From positions 744,001 to 808,000 of the forward strand of contig NC_092662.1 of the NCBI RefSeq assembly GCF_032118995.1: a stretch of DNA of 64,000 bases, given 5' to 3'. Position 1 is the stretch's first letter. Every line of letters starts with the position of its first letter. Below the pieces are notes generated by a model. It had not been told where the DNA came from, made no database searches, and worked only from the letters and a program-made list of their open reading frames with translations. The position numbers were made by a program, and so were the translations under genes. The DNA is from Asterias amurensis (lineage: Eukaryota; Echinodermata; Asteroidea; Forcipulatida; Asteriidae). Below are positions 56,201 to 64,000 of this stretch, in pieces.

Positions 56201-59200
56201 ATTGACTGTTCACTTCTGTATTGCTTTGTATTTGTTATTTCTTTTGTCAATTTGGTAATGATACAAATAATAATGATTTAAAATTGAAGTAAGTTGTACT
56301 TTTTATTGAAACGATGCTTCTTATTTGGTTTTCAGGTCTAGCTTCTTAAGATTACCTGTCCAAGCCTTCAATGGACGCCTTGCCTACATTGAACCAGCTG
56401 AGGTGAGATGACTTGACAACTTATTTGTAACTTCATCCATAAACTTATTACAAGTAGAGCTTACAAACTCTGTCTTCCCTAACTTGTTAACAATTGCAGT
56501 CAACTGAATTCCACTCTTGCCCGAACTGAGTATTTTGGCTCTGGAATTAGTCTGGTGTATTTTATGTGTATGTGTATCAATTCTTGAACAGTAAAGTTGA
56601 GAGGGAACCAGACCTTGCTTTGTTAGTTGTCAATACTGAACTATATTTTCTGGGTTTTTTTATTAGGAGAAATGGACGCAGCATGCCAGAGACAGACTCT
56701 TAGCCTTGACGGCTGGAAAACCTCTCATCGCCCTCATTACAGAAATTCAGGTAATTTATTCCCCTGAAAGGATATCACCCAAGAACTCCTAGCTGTCAAA
56801 TTCTACGGGTTTAGCGTTTACCTTCCTGACTCCTTCAAAATTGACTGGAGTATTTGAATGGTTTAGGAGGATTGAGGCTATTTTAACATTCACCTCCTAG
56901 AAGGGATCCCACGCAAGTCATATGGGTTGATTTTGAGGTGGTATATTGAGTATTGAGGTGGTATGCTTCATTAGCTTTGAGCCTTCATTAACTCTGAGGC
57001 TTCATTATCTTTAAGGCATGGTAAAGTTTGAGGCGGGTTGTCTTATAGGCTTCATTGTCGTATAGGCTTCATTGTTTTTTAGGCTTTAAGGTCTTTGAGA
57101 TTTCATTGTCCTGAAGGCTTCATAAACTTTGAGGCTTCTTTTCTTTGAAGCTTCATTGTCATAAAAATCTGTTCTTTTTGTTGTTTTTTCCCAACTGAAG
57201 AGAGCAGAGTTGTATCTCTTACTGAGTGACACAACAACGGATGAAGACATCCACATCAACGATGCCTTGGTGGAGGATGGGCTAGCTCTATTTGAGGCAA
57301 GATCAAGTGAACAACATCAAGCTCCTTCCAAGGTAATTCCCAACACTAAGAAATCAACAACCTTGTCCCACAAAGTTGTGTGCTTTCAGATGCTTGATTT
57401 CAAGACCTCAAAATCTAATTCTGAGGTCTCAAAATCAAATTCGTGGAAAATTACTTCTTTCTTGAAAACTACATTAATTACTTCAGAGGGAGCTGTTTCT
57501 CACGATGTTTTGTACTATCAACAGCTCCTGGTTACTCATTACCAAGTTAGGAAGTAGTATAAGGTTTTATGCTGATAATTATTTTGAGTAGTTACCAATA
57601 GTGTCCACTGCCTTTAAAATATAACTTGCTCTTTCTTGCTCTAGCATCAAGATTGTGAGTTTTCTGATGATGAATTAACACAAGCTGAGTTTGAATTCAT
57701 GACCTTACAAGACGTCACTGAAAGTGACGATGCATCTGGGAATCCTGAGTACAATGCTGAGAATTACGAGGCGGTGGTGAGTCCACCAGAGCCGGATGAG
57801 ACTCTAGCTGACTCAAAAGGTACCTAGTAGTGGATGTGGATGTGGGGGCTAAGTGTTGGTTGATGTTTGTTAAAAGATATGGTTGATGTATTTAAAGTTT
57901 GGTGGATGTATATGCATTATCGTTGATTGATTTATAACTAAAGATATGTGGTATGTGTCTAGTTGGTAAGACACTGCTCTAGAATTTTAACGGTAGGGTT
58001 TTATATGCCTGGGATTGTGTTCTTAGAGCTCGAGAAAGTACTGAGTATACAGTGCTAACACACATCGGTGTTCTGGTCTTTGTGTTAATCTGTAATAGAA
58101 CGTATGTATCTCCCTTTCTTTCAATATTAAGACGAAGATGCAGCACCCAGCAGTCTTCAGAACCCACCACCAGGTCTTCCACCTCCAGGTCTTCTATCTC
58201 CCTCCAGAGAAAACCGAATAAATAACGGCCCCACACCCAACGATAACGGTAAATGAAACCTCGCACATAATTCAAGTTTTCCTGCTACTTTCCCATAAGT
58301 TTCCGTGATGAATTTGTACATTTGTGAACTGTATAAGGTTTGCGGTGACACCATGTAAACATCTCTTTTGTGAACTGTTAGTTCTACTTGGTATTTTCCA
58401 CCATGCATAGGCCCAAGTCTTATCTTGCAAGTACCAACCTTGTTCCTCTTAAAATACCGAAACAGTATAACGATTCCATTAATACCCCTCTCCACTTGCA
58501 GACAGAGGTTCGAATCCCTCCTTGGACAGTGAAGATTCTAGGGCTAGTGATATGCCTTATTTGGAAGAATCACCAGGCGATGGTCGATGGATTGTTAAAC
58601 GGTGAGTTGAACAAAAGTTAATTAGAAATCTTTTATCTTTTTTAAAATCAATGTTTGGGCTGTAGGTTTGGCTTTTGATGCGTCAGTGACGCTGAGATAG
58701 ATGGATGGTGCCGAAGACAAAGTTTTTTTGTTTTGTTTTTTAGATCTGTGTAATAGGAAGTAACTATTTTACTTTCTTTCAATTAATTTGTGCTCTTTTT
58801 CAATACCTGCTGGAGAGGAGAGCAATTTATTTTATTTTATAGGAATTGCTACGGCCTCCAGCTGCTGGTTCTCTTCTTGCCTCTCTATTTTAATTCCTTT
58901 TTGTTGTATCTTTTAATGTTTTTACTAATTGTGTTTTCTCATTGTTTTTAATTATTAATCGTTGTGTACAAATTCTGCATTTATTACATGTTTAACTGTA
59001 TTTCTCTCTTGGGTGTATAACTGTATGGATTTTAATAGGTTTTCTTTTAATTGTTCAGCACCTAGGAGCATGTCTACATGGATAGGCGCTATATAAATTC
59101 TCCAGAAGACGATCAGAGCATACTGATCGAAACGTCGAGTTAACCCAACGGTTCTTTTCAGAACCACCCCCAACTCATTTAGAGATTGTTATTACATGGT

Positions 59201-62200
59201 GTTACCGCAAACTCTTCTATATATATAAATCGCCATTATTATTATTACTATTATTATTATTATTATTATTTTTTTTTTATTTGCCTGAGAAATGAAACAA
59301 ATGTACATTTAAATATAAACATCACAGATCTTTGAGAACTTAGAAAAACATTTGATACCTCGATTTTTCAACATGTTTGTATTCTTTCTATTTTTAGCGT
59401 TGATCTTGATGAGGGTTACCAGGTCCATCTTATTAATCATGAGAATGAGGTTTGTTTAACCATTGCCGAGGTTACCTCGTTCCTATGTGACGATGATTCG
59501 GATCCGGAAGAAGTCCTCTGTTGTCTGGTAATTATTTACAAATTGAACAGGAATTTTAAAGTGGCAACATTGTTTGAAGATAAAGCTTTATCAAGTAATA
59601 CACCACAAGGGATAGCTCTGTCCTTTGTTTTCTGACTTTGACAAAATAGGGAGACTGCCAATATGGGGTTAGATAGCTCAGTTGGTAGAGGGCGGCCACA
59701 TTAATCTGAAGGGCGTTGGTTCGAATCCTGCTATAATAAACTTATCTTTGATTATTCTCTTCAAGCAAAGTTGAATCCTTGATTCTGATTGGTCGATCCA
59801 TAGCATTGAGAGTTTGATATTGACCAATGTTAGGCCAAACAAAATAAATGTTGTGTTTACGGTAACCCGACCGACCTGAATTTTTTGCGGCCGAATTGCC
59901 GACCTCAAAACATTTTTCTAAATATTTTGTGAGTTGGTAAAATTTAAAATGAGAATTTTAACATGTTGCCTCACTTTAAAACTGTTTATTACGACTTACC
60001 AGTGTAATAATGCATTTTTGCAAAAATCATGGCGATATCAAAACTTGTGCACCGGCCCACGCCTAGCCTAGCTTACTGTACTGCCACAATTTTTTCTGTG
60101 AAAGGTGCACGCGCCACCCGATGCCCGGCCCCGACGCACCCGCTGTGTTCACAGCGTACTTCGGGGCGATCCAATGTCACACGAAACGAAATTGGGCCCC
60201 TGGCAGCCGGCCGCATATTGGACACCACAACAAAACACGGTACAACAGTACTGTACAGCTAGCTGTCAGTGGTACAGCACGAAACGAAATTGGGCCCCTG
60301 GCAGCCGGCCGCATATTGGACACCACAACAAAACATGGTATAGCTGTCAGTGGTGTACAGCACGTGGGTGACCGGGCCACAGAAAATGTTTTGGGCCACA
60401 GAAAATTTGTAATTTGTTGTCCTCTGAAATGATTGGACAAAGAGGTTTACCGTTTATGACAAGAAAACCATTGTCAGACTTGTAATAATTGAAGACATAT
60501 TCTAATTAGTTTCAGCGCCGTCGTCCTTACGGACCCAGGAAATGCTAGGCCTGTAAGCTTTTGTATCAGTTTTCAAAGAATCATGCCACATTGAGTGAAA
60601 CCCTTTTTTTTTTTGCTAGTTACTTTGCAAGTATTAAAATGTGACCATGCTTAAATCTAGCAATATAAAGCCACATGTTTTGGGCCACAGAAAATTTGTA
60701 ATTTGTTGTCCTCTGAAATGATTGGACAAAGAGGTTTACCGTTTATGACAAGAAAACCATTGTCAGACTTGTAATAATTGAAGACATATTCTAATTAGTT
60801 TCAGCGCCGTCGTCCTTACGGACCCAGGAAATGCTAGGCCTGTAAGCTTTTGTATCAGTTTTCAAAGAATCATGCCACATTTGCTAGTTACTTTGCAAGT
60901 ATTAAAATGTGACCATGCTTAAATCTAGCAATATGAGCCACATGTTTTAGGCCACAGAAAATTTGAAATTGATTGTCCTCTGAAATAATTGGACAAGAAG
61001 AAAAGGTTCGCCGTTTATGACAAAAAAACATTTGACTTGTAATAACTGAAGACATATTCTAATCAGTTTCTGAAAGTGGATAAAAACAAAGAGAGACGCC
61101 TGCAGTTAACTTGTTATGGTAGACAAGTGATTCTGCCGTTGAAATAAAACATACAGTTCAAGTTTTCAATTCCAATTTTCATTGTTGTTTTATTAGTGAT
61201 TTGTTTCTTCGGAGTATGATTACCCATCAGACACTAGTTGAACTGGCCATCGGGAAGCTTTTGAGTTGTTTTGAAGTATATTTAAACTACCCAGAGACTC
61301 ACAACACACATTCAGATCAGATCAGGCTGACATTCAAAATAATAAGTTTGACCCTCAAAAGTGTTTATTCATTTTGCTATATTATTTTGGGGAAAATGTG
61401 AGTTGTGAGTTTCGGCTCTGTTGTTAATGTTATGGTACACCTTGCACCACTGAGCCTACTGAGTGACATCATTTTCACCCAGCAACCCGGAGGTTCGTCA
61501 GTCTGGGTAAAGTGCAAGTAAGTGTACAACAATGGAATGAAAAATGTGAACAAAATAACCACACCTCAAATTGAAAGTTGGTAAAACTGATGTCAGCATT
61601 TAAAACATGGCCCTGATTTAATGGTAAGATAAAAAGTTTCCTTGTAACTTCTAAAGCGCTTGCAACTTGACCTATGTTATGTTTTTTCTAAAACAACTTA
61701 TAAACTTTTATATTTTACCACTTTCCAACATGAGGGTTTATAACTTGATGAGTCGAACAAGGTTAGTATAATTCATGGTAACGGGTTTAAAATATTAACA
61801 AATAACTCAAAATTCAAGAACTTAAAAATAAAAATAAAATTACAAAATAAAATTATTTTCCTACCTACCTACCTGGAATTTTTTAGGGCCGTTACCGTAA
61901 ACACAACATTTATTTTGTTTGGCCTTAAAGGCAGTGGACACTATTGGTAATTACTCAAAATAATTATTAGCATAAGACCATTCTTGGTGACGAGTAATGG
62001 GGAGAGGTTGATGGTATAAAACGTGAGAAACAGCTCCCTCTGAAGTGCCATAGTTTTCGAGAAAGAAGTAATTTTCCACGAATTTGATTTCGAGACCTCA
62101 AGTTTAGAACTTGAGGCCTCAAAATCAACCATCTAAACGCACACAACTTTGTGTGACAAGTTTTTTTTTTTTTTTCATTACTATCTCGCAACTTTGATGA

Positions 62201-63777
62201 CCGATTGAGCTCAAATTTTCACATGTTTGTTATTTTATGCATATGTTGAGATACACCAAGTGTGAAGGCTAGTCTTCGACAATTACCAATAGTGTCCACT
62301 GCCTTTAAACCATGTTCTTTATTGCGCTGTTGTATTGAACGTTCAAGCTACATGTCAAGTTTGCTTGAAGATAAACCTGTATCACAGCAGGGGTGATGCT
62401 TCTCTTTTGAAAAGAGCAAGAGCACATAAGCATTTTCTCCTTGGTAAAGTGCCCCTCTATGAGGAAATTGTTCTTTTCTATTGGCACATTTCAGGGGGCA
62501 CCAAGGGGCACCAAGGCGATGACCACAGCCTGGATGACCAGGGGCAATAGAGGCAATGGCCTCATATTGGATACCTATGACCAATATTCAACTAATCCGA
62601 ACTCAAGCTTGTGGAATAACTAAAATTATTGCTGATCAAATTCATGTTACAGGTCAGTGAACTCATGGTTGATATTCCGTTAATGATGGCTGATGAGAAG
62701 GAACACCCAAGACTCTTTAGAGAACTACGAAGGTCCCTTAAAACTCTCCCTTTTTTTAAAAGAAAACATTTTGTTGTCATTTTTACTACTAATCATTCAC
62801 AACTCATCTCCTTGATGACTTCTTGTAAGACTATTTGCATGGGTTTTCTTAGCAGGCCTAATTGTATATTTGCAAAAAACTGTAATTTTGATTTTTGCAT
62901 AAATTAAATGTGTCTGTGTAACTTTTATATTAGAGTATATAGTTGGCCTAATTTAAAATTTCGCTTATAAATTTATGGAATTGAATTTTTTGGTCTGTGT
63001 AACTTTGATATTAGAGTATATAGGTGGCCTAATTTATACATTTGCTTATAAATTTAAAATTTATTGAATTTAGTTTTTGGTCTGTATAACTTTTATATTT
63101 GAGTATATAGTTGGCCTAATTTATAATTTTGCTTATAAATTTATTGAATTGAGTTTATGGTATCACATGCAGTGAATTTTGTGCATATCACTTGAACATA
63201 TTTCAAAGTTGGGTTTCCACCATGAACTATTGTTAACTATGATCCACTTCTATAAATTGTTCTTATTATAGTAATTATTTATAAAAAAAATAGTAAAAAA
63301 ATATTGTTTGGTTTTACAGGATGGAGGTTCTGGATAGCACAGATCTGAGTTTGGACTTGGTTACCATGATGCCTTTTACTAGGTAGGTATCTGAAGTCAT
63401 TGTCTAGAGTCAAATAATTTAGTTATGAATAAGATTTAATTGAAATGTTGTAATCCTGCCTGCTGAATGTTGTGTGATTTTCATCCACATCTGAAGTCAT
63501 TGTCTGGATTCAAATAATTTAGTTATGAATAAGATTTAATTGAAATGTTGTAATCCTGCCTGCTGAATGTTGTGTGATTTTCATCCACATCTGAACTAAT
63601 TGTCTAGAGTCAAATAATTTAGTTTTGAATAAGATTTAATTGAAATGATGTAATCCTGCTGAATGTTATGTGTTTTTCATCCACAGCGCATTGTTGTTGC
63701 TGGGCTGCTCTGGTACTGTTAGCATGGAGATAGTGCAGCAGCTGCAAGAGAAAACTGAAGACCTGGGCGTTCTTGGG
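50297..63777 (+). CDS. TDRD5: Tudor domain-containing protein 5 (TDRD5), 20 exons seen, continues past the window
   Basis: Exons: 50297-51143, 51751-52019, 52278-52334, 52515-52686, 52851-53005, 53440-53545, 53885-53922, 54427-54617, 54972-55119, 55598-55659, 56336-56402, 56667-56750, 57201-57332, 57645-57819, 58132-58248, 58502-58601, 59398-59527, 62653-62732, 63320-63382 and 63687-63777. Phases agree at every join, giving 1028 codons with no stop. The N-terminus (MSDQAKLKESLKKSI) resembles human TDRD5. I see four LOTUS/OST-HTH domains, at about residues 3-77, 175-246, 365-435 and 470-548. A Tudor domain (about 620-690) has VGQVCCALYLSDNNWHRAII and VLYVDYGTVATV, with the flanking staphylococcal-nuclease-like half. 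LOTUS domains stimulate Vasa helicase or bind RNA; Tudor domains bind methylarginine of Piwi proteins. Role: piRNA biogenesis in germ granules. The exon 62653-62732 has an unusual donor (AG|GTCCCT). Confidence 0.93.
51176..51275. repeat. Inverted repeat with CCCAGTAACTGGG / CCCAGTTACTGGG ends
   Basis: About 100 bp in TDRD5 intron 1, starting 30 bp after the donor. The ends are short palindromes, and inside TTGGCCCTACTTCTAGAAAC is loosely mirrored by GTTTCTATAAATACCGTTGG. Possibly distantly related to the elements at 29039 and 44114. Confidence 0.4.
54107..54242. repeat. Inverted-repeat element with about 54-bp arms, TDRD5 intron 7
   Basis: Left GACTTTTGGAACGCTTGGTGG, CCGCAGACATACCAGGTAAA, CCATTGTT. 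The right side mirrors it: AACAATGG, TTTACCTGGTAAGTCTGCTG, CCACCTAGCGTTCCAAAGTC. A loop of about 30 bp separates the arms, with few mismatches. Non-coding. Confidence 0.65.
54755..54916. repeat. Worn CCAATTTCATAAAGC-family element, TDRD5 intron 8
   Basis: TTTACTAAGCAAAAATTGAG, TTTTGGCTGGTAATCTGTAT and CTATGAAATTGTGGCC match the interior and right end of the copy at 55134-55326. The left terminus is hard to place. Confidence 0.4.
55134..55326. repeat. CCAATTTCATAAAGC-family element, TDRD5 intron 9
   Basis: Starts GAGCCCAATTTCATAAAGC and ends ACAGGCTTTATGACATTGGG then CCC. Interior: CTGCTTAGCAAG, GGTATTCTGGCTGGTTAATC. It begins only 15 bp after the exon 9 donor. Confidence 0.6.
55790..56240. 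repeat. Minisatellite (TTTGTATTTTAGACTGTTCACATTCTGTATGG-like units) in TDRD5 intron 10
   Basis: Units of about 35-45 bp vary around TTGTATTTTAGACTG and CACATTCTGTATGGC. The array explains the hydrophobic open frames at 55937-56180, which are not genes. Confidence 0.7.
56935..57175. repeat. Degenerate GAGGCTTCATT repeat in TDRD5 intron 12
   Basis: GAGGCTTCATTATCTTTAAGG, TAGGCTTCATTGTC and similar 15-25 bp units are repeated about ten times up to the acceptor of exon 13 at 57201. Confidence 0.6.
57350..57613. mobile_element. TTAA-family MITE, truncated copy E, TDRD5 intron 13
   Basis: The right part of the family (ACAAAGTTGTGTGCTTTCAG, the hairpin around GACCTCA...TGAGGTCTC, and the end CCAATAGTGTCCACTGCCT followed by TTAA) is present. 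The left third is missing. It starts about 20 bp after the exon 13 donor and ends about 30 bp before the exon 14 acceptor, so it makes up most of this intron. Confidence 0.65.
58336..58385. repeat. Solo end of the GGTTCTG inverted-repeat family, left of exon 16
   Basis: AAGGTTTGCGGTGACACCAT, GTAAACATCTCTT is the family terminus seen at 46219. It stands alone in TDRD5 intron 15. Confidence 0.4.
59099..59214. repeat. GGTTCTG-family end, inverted, right of exon 16
   Basis: ACGGTTCTTTTCAGAACC, TTTAGAGATTG and CATGGTGTTACCGCAAACTC are the mirror of the family terminus. Just before it is GATCAGAGCATACTGATCG, a small palindrome. An AT/ATT-rich simple repeat follows at 59219-59281. Confidence 0.45.
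59666..59737 (+). repeat. tRNA-like sequence (pseudo-tRNA or SINE head), TDRD5 intron 17
   Basis: GTTAGATAGCTCAGTTGGTAG is a good A box and GTTGGTTCGAATCC a good B box, with about the right spacing for a tRNA. The acceptor stem ends do not pair convincingly and no CCA-side discriminator fits, so I do not call a functional tRNA. Confidence 0.5.
60180..60358. repeat. 98-bp tandem duplication inside the Harbinger-like element
   Basis: CACGAAACGAAATTGGGCCC, CTGGCAGCCGGCCGCATATT and GGACACCACAACAAAACA occur at 60180 and again at 60278 with almost no change. The GC-rich copies create open frames on both strands (for example 60121-60432) that are not genes. Confidence 0.8.
60387..61075. repeat. 289-bp tandem triplication inside the Harbinger-like element
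   Basis: TGTTTTGGGCCACAGAAAAT starts units at 60387 and 60676, and a diverged TGTTTTAGGCCACAGAAAAT starts a third at 60943. The second unit is 267 bp because 22 bp around an oligo-T run are absent. The third is cut short. Units 1 and 2 are almost identical, so the duplication is recent. Confidence 0.8.
61929..62304. mobile_element. TTAA-flanked MITE, copy C, TDRD5 intron 17
   Basis: A 376-bp element with AGGCAGTGGACACTATTGG and CCAATAGTGTCCACTGCCT ends and TTAA at 61925-61928 and 62305-62308. It is in the opposite orientation to copy A, judged by the internal GAGAAAGAAGTAATTTTCCA segment. Its left TTAA overlaps the right TTA of the Harbinger-like element. Confidence 0.75.
62385..62575 (+). 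repeat. Dispersed non-TIR repeat copy, TDRD5 intron 17
   Basis: GATGCTTCTCTTTTGAAAAG, AAAGTGCCCCTCTATGAGG, GGGGCACCAAGG (twice) and GGGGCAATAGAGGCAATGGCC follow the family pattern. Confidence 0.4.
62912..63160. repeat. Three tandem units of about 81-87 bp in TDRD5 intron 18
   Basis: GTCTGTGTAACTTTTATATT then GAGTATATAGTTGGCCTAAT recurs at 62912, 62993 and 63080. AT-rich and non-coding. Confidence 0.75.
63389..63686. repeat. Three 100-bp tandem units filling TDRD5 intron 19
   Basis: ATCTGAAGTCATTGTCT starts units at 63389 and 63489, and ATCTGAACTAATTGTCT at 63589. Each unit ends TTTTCATCCAC; in the last one this is followed by AG and forms the splice acceptor of the exon at 63687. The intron (63383-63686) is 6 bp plus three units. 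Confidence 0.85.
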
Positions 63778-64000
63778 GTAATTGTGACTTATGATATTCA
63801 AGCACTGCCCACCATAACATCTTTCTAGCATTGGTGTAGGCAAGGGATGGAAACATGGTCAATTAAAAATTAAACCCCCAAAACACAACCCAGTTATCAT
63901 ATTGTGAAAGCTTATAGGCTGTGCCAACTTATTGGGAATAATAACAATTATAACAAACAGCACTATACAGAGATTCATTAAAAATGGTTTTAAAAAGGAA
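63778..64000 (+). other. Start of TDRD5 intron 20, cut by the window edge
   Basis: After the donor GGG|GTAATT at 63777 the sequence is AT-rich intron with no further exon before the end. The TDRD5 stop codon and 3' UTR are outside the window. Confidence 0.6.

Larger units (their letters stand above)
59833..61924. mobile_element. 2.1-kb non-autonomous Harbinger-like element in TDRD5 intron 17
   Basis: The first 34 bp (59833-59866, GGCCAAACAAAATAAATGTT...) and the last 34 bp (61891-61924) are perfect inverted repeats. TTA flanks both ends (59830-59832 and 61925-61927). A 3-bp TWA duplication and GG-starting termini fit PIF/Harbinger elements. The inner sub-termini are also loosely inverted (CGACCGACCTGAATTTTTTG against CCTACCTGGAATTTTTTAGG). 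I find no transposase frame. Inside are a 98-bp tandem duplication and a 289-bp tandem triplication. Confidence 0.7.

Noticed and set aside
58336-59214. A single 880-bp transposon bounded by the two inverted family ends
   Set aside because: It would contain TDRD5 exon 16, whose phases fit its neighbours and which looks ancestral. Two separate insertions are more likely.
59666-59737. A functional tRNA gene
   Set aside because: A and B boxes are good, but the acceptor stem does not pair convincingly and similar heads occur as SINEs elsewhere in the window.
60121-60432. Open frames of 77-103 codons on both strands (60029-60440)
   Set aside because: They are produced by the GC-rich 98-bp tandem duplication within a transposon-like element; no domain and no splice context.

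Overview
The window reads as animal nuclear DNA. It is AT-rich with many introns, all with GT..AG borders, and it is crowded with short inverted-repeat transposons, tRNA-derived SINEs and minisatellites. The gene families present (hamartin, TDRD5, a tektin-like protein, Rab14, ZIP7, a phostensin/taperin relative) point to a deuterostome invertebrate. An echinoderm, probably a sea star, is my best guess; this is inference, because no species-diagnostic sequence can be checked here.

Layout: (1) 1-8.5 kb, minus strand: a phostensin/taperin-family gene with one 704-codon first coding exon; its 3' exons are uncertain. (2) 9.5-14.8 kb, plus: a tektin-like 1 (CCDC105) gene of five exons, all introns phase 0. 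(3) 14.8-21.9 kb: no gene, several repeats. (4) 21.9-27.7 kb, minus: RAB14, six coding exons, 215 residues. (5) 28.6-40.5 kb, plus: TSC1 (hamartin), 17 coding exons that join without a frame break into 1440 residues. (6) 43.3-47.2 kb, plus: SLC39A7 (ZIP7), three exons. (7) 50.3 kb to the right edge, plus: TDRD5, 20 exons traced without a stop; the gene runs off the window.

The genes do not form one pathway. RAB14 and TSC1 are head to head and both act in endomembrane or growth control. TEKTL1 is axonemal, TDRD5 belongs to germline piRNA granules, ZIP7 releases zinc from the ER/Golgi, and phostensin/taperin proteins bind actin and PP1. What unites them is genomic. From general knowledge, their human counterparts sit at 6p21 (PPP1R18, SLC39A7), 9q33-34 (RAB14, TSC1, TPRN), 19p13 (TEKTL1) and 1q25 (TDRD5), which are the four MHC paralogons. 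The window therefore looks like an unduplicated piece of the proto-MHC linkage group.

Repeats account for much of the rest: a TTAA-flanked MITE family, a 2.1-kb Harbinger-like element with 34-bp perfect terminal inverted repeats and internal tandem arrays, at least six hairpin or short-TIR families, a non-TIR repeat of about 100-200 bp in both orientations, LINE 3' tails, and an intron built almost wholly from three 100-bp tandem units. No retrovirus-like or virus-like element was recognised.
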